A stretch of 64,000 nt of DNA from Larus michahellis (lineage: Eukaryota > Chordata > Aves > Charadriiformes > Laridae): the NCBI RefSeq assembly GCF_964199755.1, contig NC_133903.1:5225001-5289000 (forward strand), written 5' to 3'. Positions 11,657 through 21,996 of this stretch are shown in pieces. Each line of letters opens with the position of its first letter. Positions within the stretch are counted from its first letter, which is position 1. The notes under the pieces are model-generated. The model did not search any database. It was not told the DNA's origin and was given only the letters and a program-made list of their open reading frames with translations. Position numbers and translations under genes: made by a program.

Positions 11657-12715
11657 CTTCCAAGTTTGAGGTTCTGGTTTGAGTGAGTGGAGGGGATGAG
11701 CTCCTACCAGCAGTGGTTTCTCACCAAGTGAAAAATTCCTGCATTCTCCGTTAGCGAAAATGAGAACTTCAAGTTACGTGTTGAAGCCCGTATTTTTCCA
11801 TGGTAGCTTTCAAAGCCAGGTCAGATAAAAATCTTCCTTCAAAGCAGCTGTATCTCTAGCTGGTTCATCGCTTTTACCAGCTATTTTGAGTAACCCAGAC
11901 CAGATGTACATAAATCCAGTCTCTTAGAAAGTTCTCAGCCTTGGATGAGTTTTCACATTTAAACCCAGCTCCATCAGGGATTTTGGTGCCTGTCCCAGCT
12001 CCTCCCGTGCGGCATTGTGTCCTGTAACACGGCAAAGCCCGTGGCCTGTCCTCCCCTTCCAAGCAGCGGTGAAAGCTGGCAGTGGAGCTCTCCGCGTTGT
12101 GTCCTACCAAATTTTCTGTCCTGTAAAGAAACTTCTGTTGAGGTTGGAGAACACGCCACTCTGAGAGCGTGGCAGCGGCATTCACTGGATGTTATAACTT
12201 CCACGAGTAACTTCTCAGGTGTGGGTCCACGTCGGAGATGCTCGCAGCTCTGCTTGCAAATCGCTTGTGGTACCCGGTAGAGTTTTCAAGCAGGGAAAGG
12301 GGTGCTCTCCATGGGGACACCACAGGCTGATCCTGGCTCTGCATCAACACCCTTTGCAGAGACAAAGTGACGCTGATGGTGGAACCTGGGTGAAAAGCCC
12401 CGATGAGACATCGCTCCCCCTGACTGGGACGCGCGGAGGAGCCTGCAGAGGTCAAGTCGGAGGGTGAAGACACTGCTCAGTGGGAAGCGACTTCTACCGC
12501 TGGGAGCGCACAAGAATAATGAGAATTTCATTTCCCAAGTGGAAGAAAACAGCGCTGTCTGTAGCCACAGCCCTGGGGCAAAGACTGTGCCAGGTCCGCT
12601 GGTCGTGGCGGAAGCCGCTGCAGTCACTGGAAACAGAGGGTGAAGCAGCTTTTGTGTTTTGGGGGCAGAGGGAGCGTGCCTTCTGTCTGAGCCTGTGCAG
12701 GAACGTTCTCTGCGG
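11657..12715 (-). other. TNFRSF13B: Probable TNFRSF13B 3' UTR
   Basis: Sequence between the TACI stop codon and the candidate poly(A) signal. I see no coding potential beyond shadow frames and no mobile element. Confidence 0.45.
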
Positions 12716-12990
12716 TCAGGCCATGGGCGTCTTCTCTTGGGAAGGAGAACATATGATTTTGAAGTGGCCGTCGTCAGGGCTGGGAATGGCCCCAGCGCTT
12801 CCCGTGCTGCATATGCCGGTGTGAGAGGGAGCAGCTCTCTCCCCGATGGGGTAGGAGGTGCTGTGGCACGATTTGGTCTCTTGTACAGCGGAGCCGTGTC
12901 CAGGGAAGCAGAAGCCACAGGTTTCCACCGGCTCGGGAACCCTGCTGCCGGTGGATCCATCACCAACGCTGCCCGCTTCCACCAGACGAT
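12716..12990 (-). CDS. TNFRSF13B: TNFRSF13B (TACI) last exon, cytoplasmic tail
   Basis: Read on the minus strand, an acceptor (TTTATCTGCAG) precedes an exon opening with DRLVEAGSVGDG and containing EPVETCGFCFPGHGSAVQET, then ending ...PSQEKTPMA with TGA at 12716-12718. Human TACI has the matching tail segment [20 protein letters not shown], the conserved signalling region. AVQET fits the TRAF2/5-binding consensus (P/S/A/T)-x-(Q/E)-E. The first two bases complete the aspartate codon whose first base ends the preceding exon. TACI is the lymphocyte receptor for BAFF and APRIL and signals through TRAFs and CAML to NF-kB and NFAT. Confidence 0.93.
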
Positions 12991-14632
12991 CTGCAGATAA
13001 ACCACGTGTGTTAGTTTAAGGGGTTTTAGGAGATTCTTTCACCTAAGAAATGCTTTGCAGTGCTGCACTGGAGTCTAAAGAGCTGCTCCGGGAGCTGGAG
13101 AGGACGTCCACCTCCCACCGCTTCCGTAAAGCCCACGGTGCGTGTGTTGTATGTAAAGCATCACCTACAGGCTCACACCTCATGAGACCCCAGGGGGAAA
13201 TTGGGCAGTGCCTTCAGCAGGAAGGTTTAGCACTAAAGCAATTGTAATATTGATAACGCTACACGTAAACTATTTTTTCGTTAAACGCTGGTTTTGTAGC
13301 ACGTGTGAAGCCGATGGCACAGCGCTGCGCAAGCTGCCGGCGCTCCAGCGAGTGCAGCGCGGCCGGCGGCTGCTTCAGGGGTCCCACCACGCTCCGTGGG
13401 CTGGACACGAGCTGCCGCAGGGCTCTGCTCCGACATCTGAGACCTGATAAGCACGAGGTTTGGCTGGGGGTATTAAAAAACACCCAGTAAATCTCCCTGA
13501 ACCTGACAGCTTCCCTTAAAAGTGGAGCGTTCAACGCTACCATGTCCTTCGACCAAAGCAGATGGGAATGGCTTGAATTACAGCTCTGCTGGAGAGTGGC
13601 TGAGCCGCACGCCGGCTCCTGGGCTTTTTCTCTCTGATTTTTGACATCCAGCATGATGGCTTTGAAGTGTACAAATGTAAACGTGTACGTGTTATACATA
13701 AATAGGTAAACGGACCTTTTTATTTTTAAAGGCAAGGGAGGAGCAGAGGAGGGAGAATAAAAGCATCTTTTTTTTTTTTCTATCTTGACTTACCCCACGT
13801 TATCCTTTCCCTGTCTTTTCTCCCTAAAGCAAAGATTTGTGAAGCTCCTCTGGTTCCAGGGCTAAAAGTTCAGCGTTTGATCATAGAATCATAGAACCAC
13901 AGGGTTGGCAGGGACCTCTGGAGATCATCCAGTCCAACCCTTGCCAGAGCAGGGTCACCCGGAGCAGGTGGCACAGGAACGCGTCCAGGGGGGTTTGGAA
14001 TGTCTCCAGAGATGGAGACTCCACCACCTCCCTGGGCAGCCTGTGCCAGGGCTCTGCCACCCTCAAAGTAACAAGTTCCTCCTCGTGTTTAGGTGGAACT
14101 TCCTATGCGCAGGTAGGCCACAAGGTAATTCAGTGGACCGTCTGCATCGTTAGCCCGTTTGAAGCAGCAAGTAGCCGGTGTTACCATGGTTCTTGCCAGG
14201 CAGCCGCTCGCCCCAAAGCGGCCCCGGCACAGCCCCGGGCGAAGGAACCCAGAGCTGCGATTGCCACGAAAGCCTTTCCTTGGGCAGGCGGTTCATTTTG
14301 GAAGAGGGTTGGCTTTTTGCGGCTGCTCCTCCCCACAGCTCAGCCTCTGGCCGGAGCCGGACAGCTGCGGGTTGATGGTGCGGCTCCAGCCCCGGCGCTG
14401 GTGACTTCGCGGGAGAGACGTAGAAGCTGGGGGTGCGGTGGAGAATCGGGGCACAGGGCTGCCATCCTGCTCCTCTTCCAGGCTCAGGCTGAACTGCGGT
14501 GCCCATCGCTGGCTTCGCTTTTCCTCCCCACCCCTCTTATGTCCTGGCTCCCGTTTCTGTCCCCCACCAGCGGCGCCTGAGCCCCTGCCCACCGCAACCT
14601 CCCCGTCCTCCCCCAGTGTCCCCAGCACTCAC
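12991..14632 (-). other. TNFRSF13B: TNFRSF13B intron 4 (numbered as in human)
   Basis: Canonical GTGAGT donor (minus strand, just below 14633) and CTGCAG acceptor. It includes a CR1 fragment at 13878-14112 in the same orientation as the gene, a poly-T run near 13771 and an AATAAA on the plus strand at about 13756. No exon was recognised. Confidence 0.75.
13878..14112 (-). mobile_element. CR1 LINE 3' fragment (older subfamily)
   Basis: Begins with the reverse complement of the CR1 terminal octamer repeat (ATCATAGAATCATAGAA). It continues with the 'GGGACCTCTGGAGATCATCCAGTCCAACCC' type of 3' UTR (quoted in consensus form) and the ORF2 end ('...CTCCAGAGATGGAGACTCC', '...AAGTTCCTCCTCGTGTTTAGGTGGAACTTCC'). 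The arrangement resembles the CR1-C/D/F-like group. It is 5'-truncated, as is normal for CR1. Confidence 0.9.
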
Positions 14633-14884
14633 CTTTGGAGGAGTCGTCCCTGCGGTGGCAGGTCCCGGGGCTGGCTTGGCAGGAGACCACCTCTCCCTTC
14701 CTCCGGAGGTGGGTCCAGCCCAGGAGCAGGGAGCAGAGGAGGGCGCAGAGGCAGAGCCCCAGCAGCAGGTACACCACCAGCCACGGCTCCTGCTCCACGC
14801 ACGGCTTCTGCTCCAGCACGGCCCCCGGGGGCAAGGCCGTGTCCAGGGCGGCTGCCGGAGGCGGGGTGGCCACCAGGGCACCTG
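14633..14884 (-). CDS. TNFRSF13B: TNFRSF13B exon 4: stalk, transmembrane and juxtamembrane
   Basis: The minus-strand frame contains the membrane segment WLVVYLLLGLCLCALLCSLL followed by LGWTHLRRKGEVVSCQ and ...RRDDSSK. It parallels human TACI VYSTLGLCLCAVLCCFL...KKRGDPCSCQ...KSSQD. About 35 Ala/Pro-rich residues form the extracellular stalk. The donor is GTGAGT (plus-strand ACTCAC at 14627-14632). The acceptor is a NAGNAG (CAGCAG), so the exon may begin at 14884 or 14881, adding or dropping one codon while keeping frame. The stop-transfer sequence HLRRKG defines a type I or III membrane orientation. TACI lacks a signal peptide in human and is type III. Confidence 0.92.
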
Positions 14885-15496
14885 CTGTGGGCCGGGCAGA
14901 GAGGGGTGTGCTTAGAGACCCCGCGGGGACACGCTTCACGCTATCGACTCTTTGCTAGGGAAAGGGGGTTGCGCTTGTGCGTTCTGCTTGGGAAGAATTT
15001 GAAAGCAACCGCGCACCGCCTCTGTTTGCTTGCATTTCTCTTCCACGGCAAAGTAGAGGAGATCCCTTCCCACCCCCCATTCCCACCCTTCCCCCTTCTC
15101 CAGGGCTCACGGCTCAACCCCAGCGCGGGACTTGGAGATCTCGGGGGAAAATAACCCGTCCTCTCCTGCTTCCCCCTCCCCGAGGGCTGGAGGCGGCTCA
15201 GGAAGGTGGGAGACGCGACTGCCCCTCCTGCCCCTGGCTGACAGAGCTGAAGGCTGGGTCTGTAAAACACCGACGGGCAAAAGGGAAGAGCCCCGGTGTG
15301 ATGGAGAAAAGGGGAGAGAGACAGACCCCCTGGCTTTCTTTTCCCCGGTCCTAATGAAATGGCAGCACGCACACAACCCCCGGGACCAAGAGAGGGGGGT
15401 TTTTCTGCCCCTTTCCCAGCTTTGGTTCCATAACCCGGCTCCTCTTCCAGCCCAGCCCCACATCCCGGCTCTCCCTGCCCTCCGGCGCAGCCTTAC
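14885..15496 (-). other. TNFRSF13B: TNFRSF13B intron 3
   Basis: A short intron of about 0.6 kb with a GTAAGG donor on the minus strand and an acceptor at the NAGNAG site. Nothing recognisable lies inside it. Confidence 0.8.
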
Positions 15497-15613
15497 GTTC
15501 GCAGGACGGGGCGCATTGCTTCGGGTGCTGCCCGCAGATCGTGCTGCAGTTGATGCATTTTTTCAGGAGCTCGTCGTAGTAGAAGCCGGCTTTCCTGTTG
15601 CAGTCCATGGACT
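15497..15613 (-). CDS. TNFRSF13B: TNFRSF13B exon 3: second cysteine-rich domain
   Basis: Encodes ESMDCNRKAGFYYDELLKKC followed by INCSTICGQHPKQCAPSCE. Human TACI CRD2 reads [20 protein letters not shown] then SICGQHPKQCAYFCE, so the CGQHPKQCA core is unchanged. This domain carries the DxL-type motif (here YDELL, in human YDHLL), which is the principal BAFF/APRIL contact in TACI. All six cysteines are present. The acceptor is CCCGCAG on the minus strand and the donor is GTAAGG. The phase joins exon 2 (G|AG = Glu) and exon 4. Confidence 0.96.
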
Positions 15614-16700
15614 CTGCGGGAGGGGAGGGAGATGAACGCAGTGTCCTGAGCACATCCTCCTCCTCCTCCTCCTCCTCCTCCTCCCCTGTTATTTGAGCGC
15701 GAAGCTCCCAAACCGCTGCCCTCCCTCCACCCTGGTGCTTGGGTTCACGCGAGGACGAGCCCACGGCCGCTCTGAACGAGCCCGCGGCTCGGATGGGCAC
15801 AGGGCGAGACCTGCACGCTGCCCTAAGTGTTGACAACCTCTCCGGGGCTGGCAGCGTGACAAATCCAGGGCATTTTCGGTGGCGTTTGGCCATACGATGA
15901 ATACTGGGGAAAGGCATCAGCTGGCAGCTGCGCGGGGAGGGGACGGTACCCAGCCAGACGCGTGCAGCCGTACCCACCTGCGGCAGCTCCTTGTTGCTGC
16001 TCTCAGAGCTGCTGCCACCCCGGGGCCTTTAGGACACCCCAAAATCTGCCTGAGCACCGGCTCGGGACCCCAGGGATGGCGTCTCCTGTCCCCAGTGGGG
16101 AGACGTGACTTGTCGCTGCGTGCGGGGCTGGGTCCCCTGGGACAGGGTGCAGCCGCCCCGCGCTGCGGCTCCACGGGGAGGGAAGGGGCCACGCACAGGG
16201 TCGTGCGCGGGGTTTGGGTGCAAAGAGCGTCTGTCTCCCTTGTCCTCAACCATTATCGCTGCACCTCGGTGTCTGCTCCAGCACAGGGCTCGCGGTACAG
16301 CCTTGAAAGCGTACGTGAGTTTATAATTATCCACATCAAATGAACCTGATGTGTCTCGAGGCCCTGCCTTTGGAGGGTGGGGTGTCACCGATGGGGGATA
16401 CGAGCGTTGACGCAGCTCTGGGAAGGCTCCCAGTGACCCCAGAAAGGAGACGTACACAGACGTGGACAACTTGATCACGGTCTGTGCCGAGCTGTTGCCG
16501 GACCCAGCCCATGGCTGGGAAGCTGTCACGTTCCCCAGCGTTTTTGGCTTGAAGCTCTGCTGAGCTGAGCTGGCTCGGAGCCTGCCCTGTGGTTCCTCCC
16601 AGGACCTGATGTCCCCTCCCGGCTTTGCCCCATTGCTGCCCGCTGGGTCCAAGGGCAGCCCCGCAGGACGCGACCCCAGGCCCGGCCGCCCGGCACTCAC
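15614..16700 (-). other. TNFRSF13B: TNFRSF13B intron 2
   Basis: Intron of about 1.1 kb with a GTGAGT donor on the minus strand. A (TCC)n microsatellite sits at 15655-15684, close to the acceptor of the next exon. No other feature was recognised. Confidence 0.8.
15655..15684. repeat. (TCC)n microsatellite
   Basis: About ten TCC units on the plus strand, GGA on the coding strand of TNFRSF13B, about 40 bp upstream of the CRD2 exon acceptor. Confidence 0.95.
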
Positions 16701-16841
16701 CGCACAGGGCAGCACACCTCCTCACTGTGGACCGGCCGCATACGACGCTGCAGGGGATGCACTGGTTAACGAGGGTGTCCCAGTACTGCCCATCGGTGCA
16801 GTTGTTCATGGCATCCCACCGGACGTGCGTCCCATCCATGG
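16701..16841 (-). CDS. TNFRSF13B: TNFRSF13B exon 2: first cysteine-rich domain
   Basis: Read on the minus strand, an acceptor (TTCTGCAG) is followed by CC and ATG at 16839-16837. It encodes MDGTHVRWDAMNNCTDGQYW, DTLVNQCIPCSVVCGRSTVR and RCAALC. Human TACI CRD1 is [20 protein letters not shown] then CNHQSQRTCAAFC. Six cysteines are conserved, with QYWD equivalent to the ligand-contact loop. In human this exon also starts with two bases completing a codon from exon 1, so a short coding first exon may exist upstream. Otherwise translation can begin at this ATG. From this ATG the four exons sum to 783 nt, an in-frame 260-residue protein (human 293). Confidence 0.93.
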
Positions 16842-18450
16842 CTGCAGAACGGAAGGTGAGTAGGTATGGGGTGGCCACCGCGGGGCTGCCCTGCAGCCAC
16901 CTCGTCCCTTGGCTAGGGCTGGGACCCCTCGCAGGGGGGTGCCTGGCTGTGCCCCAGCCCCCTCTCATCCTCAGGCTGGGCAAGAGCCTACAGCAAAATT
17001 TGCTTCAGGCTTAGTAAGATCTTCAGATGACGACCCTACGTGAGCGTGGCCCGTGCCGGTCCCTGGGGACATCCAGGGAGAGGACCCCGTGCTGTGCCCT
17101 GAGGGTCGGGGGCCGCACGCAGCTGCCTGGGGGAGCAAGAGCAGCGGGAACCGCTCCTGTCTTTGTGTGCTTTTCTGAAAACAACAGAAATATGACCAGA
17201 ACGACCGCTGGCAGCGTCTTCTGAAATGATTTTTAATTCTGGAAACTTCTGAATTCCTCTGTGGCGCTGGGGCGGTTCGTGCCATCCTCTGTGTAATTTC
17301 CGACATCTCCCTTTGGTGTTGCGGCATCATAACGAAACCCGACTTTGATGTGTAAAACTCTCGGAGGAGCAGGAGGAGGGACGTCTCTCTGGGAGAGCTT
17401 TAAGCACTGGTTTAACCGGTGCCTGGGGGCGGACGTGCTCCCGTCCCAGCAAGGATCCCTTCGTCCCGTCCTCCTGCCGCGGTGCCCCCTGTGCCTGCAT
17501 GGGCTGGATGAGATGCCAAAGGCAGAGGAGCCAGGAGGCATCAGCAGCAGCACAAAAATCTAGCCGACAACTTACAATTTTAAGAATTAGCTTGCTAACG
17601 GGCACTTACTTATTAGAAGCTGAAATATTTGGGCATGTCCCCATCTTTGGGCGCCACGTATCTCCGTTTGCGGCCTCACCTGTGCCACCGAAGGGTTTGG
17701 CCTTGGAGGTAACCCAAGTGATGGTCTCAGCCCGTCTCTGCTGTGCCGTGCTGTGCCGCACGCGGGGTCTGCAGCGAGCGCAACCGAGCAACTGCAGGAA
17801 GCTCTCACCCAGCACGAGGGCGGCCGCGGTGGAAAGGTGCCATTTGTGGACCGAGAGGGCTCGCGGGCGACCGCATCCCTCCGCGGAGCGGTGCCGGGCA
17901 GCCGCAGCTGTTTCCTGCCGGGGCTGACGGTGCCCCAAAGGTTTAAAGCTCCCCGACGCGGCAGCACAGCGCCGGCCTCCGTGAGCCCAAAGGCTGCACC
18001 TTGCCTCGGCCAGACCTCTGCACCACGGGTGTTCCAAAGCCAGACTTTGATTTTTGTATAGAAAACCCCCTTTTAATATAGAAAACCCCTCTCTCTAGTA
18101 GTTGGGAGCGTGCAGCAGTCGGGCACTTTGCGTGTCCGTCTGTCCTGCCGTTGCCTACACAGCTCCCTCCCTGCGGAGGGGCTGAGGTCGGGCTTCCTCC
18201 GCTGCCTGCCGTGAACTGGCTCCTGCAGCACATGTGAGCCCCCCCGTTCTCAGGGATAAATCCACTCGGCACAGGGATGCTGGCCTCATAGTCCCAGTTG
18301 TTCAATTAACATTGCTATAAAATTAAATAATTACTTTCTATCGAGCTGACTGAAGACATTCCCCAGGGCAGAGCGAGGCTCAGGCCGATGTTCTTCTCAG
18401 ATGCTCTTTGAAGATATTTTTTACCCAAAGAGAAGAAGGAGAAGCCCCCG
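16842..18450 (-). other. TNFRSF13B: Upstream flank or first intron of TNFRSF13B
   Basis: The human gene has a short first coding exon ending in phase 1. I looked for an equivalent on the minus strand between 16.84 and 18.45 kb and could not identify one. The 119-codon minus-strand frame at 16971-17330 starts MMPQHQREMSEITQRMARTA and does not resemble the mammalian N-terminus. The promoter is unplaced. Confidence 0.4.
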
Positions 18451-18452
18451 AC

Positions 18453-18504
18453 GGATGGCGGCGAGCCCTGGGGATGGCGGTGAGCCCTGGGGATGGCGGT
18501 GAGC
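18453..18504. repeat. Short tandem repeat, 19-20-bp unit, about 2.5 copies
   Basis: Copies of 'GGATGGCGGTGAGCCCTGG' follow each other, with a slightly divergent first copy (GGCGGCGAGCC). Confidence 0.8.
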
Positions 18505-19437
18505 CTGCTCATCCCTGAGCTACGGTGGGGTTTCACGTGGGATAACTGCATGGGAAACGGAGATCCGGGGCTGTGTCTGAGCCGGGGGGGCTGCAGGATG
18601 GGCAGCCCCTTCCCCGCTGCTGTGAGGGCAGGTCAAGCCGGGTGTTTGGCCCCATCTAGGACAAATCCTGCCCGATGGCTGAGCTCCCCTCCCCGGGGAG
18701 CCTCAAGGTCCGCCCGGTGCTGCCGGCATGGTGCGGCCGGGCTTTGCAGCCACGCGTTTTCCAGCAGAGCCAGGTGTGTCTCCCCCTCTGCCTCTGCGCC
18801 CACCAGGGACCAGCACCCCGAACTCCCCTATGGACCCTTCCTCCAAAGCATTAAGCGACCACTTCATCTCCAGCCCCGTGGCACTGACCGTCTCCAGCGG
18901 GGTGGAAGCCCTTTGTGGTGGCTCCGCTCCTCCAGCGAGACCACAGGGAGACCCTCCGCTCCCTGCCAGCACTCTGGAAATGTCACCATGGCCCTGAGCC
19001 CTGCCACGGACAAGCCCCTCACCCCCATGTCCCCATACAGCCCCTCCATGGCGTCACTCACGTTTGACTCTCCCGCGGCGTCTAATCCCCCTCGGCTCCT
19101 GCCATTGCACTGCGAGCTCCAGCCCCGAGCCCGCGCATTGCTCGGGAAGTTTATTATTAGAGATAGATTTGATTAATGCCTGGGCTCTGCGTTTCCTGGG
19201 GTTTCCCCTTATCCCTTCGATGCAAATCTGCCGCACGCACAGGCCTTGCATTGGCTCACCGGGCGTCCCTGGGCTTGGGGGGACGGGGACGGAGGGAGGC
19301 ACCCAGCGGGGAGGGGTGTCCTGGGCCAGGCGGCCACGTGTCAGAGGGGCTTTGCAGGAGTGGGGGCTCGGCGGCACCTGCCTTTGCATCGCCCGGCTGC
19401 AGCGGGAGGTTTTCTGCAGAGAAGGATGTTTTGTTCG

Positions 19438-19588
19438 TGGCTGCCCCATCCCTGGAGGGGTTCAAGGCCAGGCTGGACGGGGCTTGGAGCAGCCTGGGCT
19501 GGTGGGAGGTGTCCCTGCCCAGGGCAGTGGGGTGGGACTGGATGGTCTTTAAGGTCCCTTCCAACCCGAACCATTCTGTGATTCTGTG
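19438..19588 (+). mobile_element. CR1 LINE 3' end
   Basis: Contains the CR1 ORF2 C-terminus ('GCTGCCCCATCCCTGGAGG', 'GTTCAAGGCCAGGCTGGACG') and the 3' tail ('GGTCTTTAAGGTCCCTTCCA', 'ACCATTCTGTGATTCTGTG'). It is strongly 5'-truncated. Confidence 0.95.
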
Positions 19589-21977
19589 TTTTGCTCCGTA
19601 AAGAGCTCTCCTGGGTCAGGAGAGCCGGCGGGCGACCCTGTGGGTTATTGCTTTTCCCAGATGATGCCGAGAAGGAGCAGCTGTGCCAGAGCGAGAGGCC
19701 GTGCAGCCGCAGGGGATGCTGCAGGTGGAGAGGAACACGTCCCCCTTGCCGGGGTCTGCGTCCCGGCCGGCAGAGCCCCGTGGGTGACATCCTGCTGATG
19801 CCGCACGGCACTTACCCTCCCTGGCATCGCTCTGCGCTCCCGTCCTTTCCCTGTCCGCAGGATGGTCAGCCCTCCCCACTGGCCTTTCTCCAGCTCCCGG
19901 CACGTAGAGCATCTCATGGGCCCAAATAAGATGCTTTAAACACCGCTTTTATCTAGCGCCTGGCGGGCAGGAGGGTTGCCAGAGGGCTACGCTGCCCTGT
20001 GCTGCCCTGCATGGGCCACGGAGGGACTGGGCTTGGGGCCCGGCTGGGCTTGGGGCCCGGGGCTGCCCTTGCTGCTGGCAGCGGAGGTGGGCGAAGCGTT
20101 GATGGCACAGCTTGGTTTTCACAGAGGGAAAGAGCTACCTCGGCGCTGCTGGCAGCCTCCAAGGGTACAGCTGTATATTTATTTTTAGATCTCACCTCAC
20201 CCTGCGAGTGGAACGGGCTCGATCAGCAAACCCGGGACGGAGCAGCCGGGCAGCATCCCTGGGGCTGCCTCTGAGGTGGGATTCCGACCCCACTGTGGTG
20301 CTGGAAGCGTCGGCCCTCGCTCAGATGGGGCAGGAGGCACCAGGCTGCGACCGCCACCACGGCTGCCCCGGTGCCTCCAACCAGCAAAATACCCCGGGTA
20401 GATCCGGCCGGTGGCACGACACTCCGTAGGGAATGTCTAGTGAAAGCAAAGTGTCCGGTTACTGGTTTCCCCCTTTCCCACTGGCATTTCTGGAGGTTTC
20501 TCCCCCTTTCCCGCAGAGGTGCTGGGCAGGGCTGTGTGTGGCCGTGACCGTGACTGTGCCACCAGGAAGGGGCGAGGGGCGGTGGGAGCGCGGCAGGACA
20601 GTGACTCAGCTCAGCCCGGTGGGACCTTTCTGCAGAAGCAGCTGAAGCGGGAAGGAAGAAGCAATACCTGTTACTTTCTATAAACATCAGCGGGGCAGCA
20701 TCAAGGTTTTTTCCGCTCAGTTCGAAAACTCCTACTTTGTGCTTGCCATGGCAACTGAGAGAGACCAACGGGCCGCTTGCAGGGTGCAACGCTCTGAGCC
20801 CATTGCAGGGACTCTGGAGGCTGAACCTGCTCACGGGGAACAAAGCCCAAAGCAGAAGAACCCGGCACCTCTGCGGCTGGATGCGGCCCATCGTGTCCCA
20901 GCTCCTGCGGGAGGGAGGGAACCAGCCTCGGCACCGTCCGATGGACCACGGGGCTTGGAGCGAGGGCTGGGAGAGGAGGGACGCCATGGCCACAGGGATG
21001 CTGCAGCGCCAACACGTCGTGGCTCTGCACGTGTATCTGATGCAAAGGATGGGACCATCGCTGGGCTTGAGTCTCCCACTGGGAAGACATGTGGAGGGTC
21101 CCAGGCGGGAGCAGGAAGGCAGAGGCATGGCTGGGAGGGGGTTTGCGCGGTGCAAGGGCTTGGGGGAAAAAATGCACCTTTGCCTGTAGCTGGTGGCCAT
21201 CCCTGTGCAGACTCGTCCCACGGGTGCTGTGCCCTGGGCAGGTGGCGGAGCCCACGGCCCGTTCCCCTGCAGAGCTAAAGCCGAGGGCAAAGGAAACCAT
21301 GATTTCGGCATGGCCTGCGCTGCTTGAGCGTGGCGGAGCGTGGCCCTGGAGTGATGGCCCCAGCCCCGCGCTCCGGCTCTCGGGGTTTTGCAGGGGAAAC
21401 CTGCCTCTGTAAATAGCAGTGGGAGACTTGCAGTTTCCACCCTGGTGTGCCCTCAAGAGGGAAGTGAGAAGCACTTTGTCCCTCCTCGCTGAGCAGAGAT
21501 CAGGCGATGTGATTTCGGCTTTAAAATTCTCAGTGTGTGCTGTGACCGGAGCCCCGGCTCCTCGGCCGTGTACCCCAGCGGCCTGACCCTCTGTGCCCCG
21601 AGCGGCATCACCGCCTCCCACAGCCTCGAGGATGGCGGGTGGCTCTTAAGCGCCTCCAAACATGGGCCCATGAGCTGCCACCTCACAGCCAAGGCGGTGA
21701 CTGCCCTGCCTGGGGTTGTCCCTGTGCTCTGGGACGCAGGCAGGGATCGGGCAGCAGCTGCCAGCACCCTGTTCGGGTCAAGCCCTGGGTTAAACCCTTC
21801 CTTGGCTGTGTGCCGCTGGTGGGAGAGCATCGATCGGCGGTTCCCCACGCAGCCTCCCCTCTGCATCCCTCTGCATCCCCCCGCATCGTTGTGCGTCCTT
21901 CGGCACCCACCTGCACATGGCTCCAAGAGATGCCACGATCTATTTGGGGTGAAAAAGCCTGGGTTTGTCCCGACATT

Positions 21978-21996
21978 ATTTTTTTTTTTTTTTTTT
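21978..21996. repeat. Poly-T tract
   Basis: Homopolymer of about 19 T in otherwise GC-rich DNA. Confidence 0.9.

Noticed and set aside
12286-13005. 239-codon minus-strand frame overlapping the TACI tail exon
   Set aside because: It is an out-of-frame shadow of the real TNFRSF13B exon, whose own frame matches the known tail motif.
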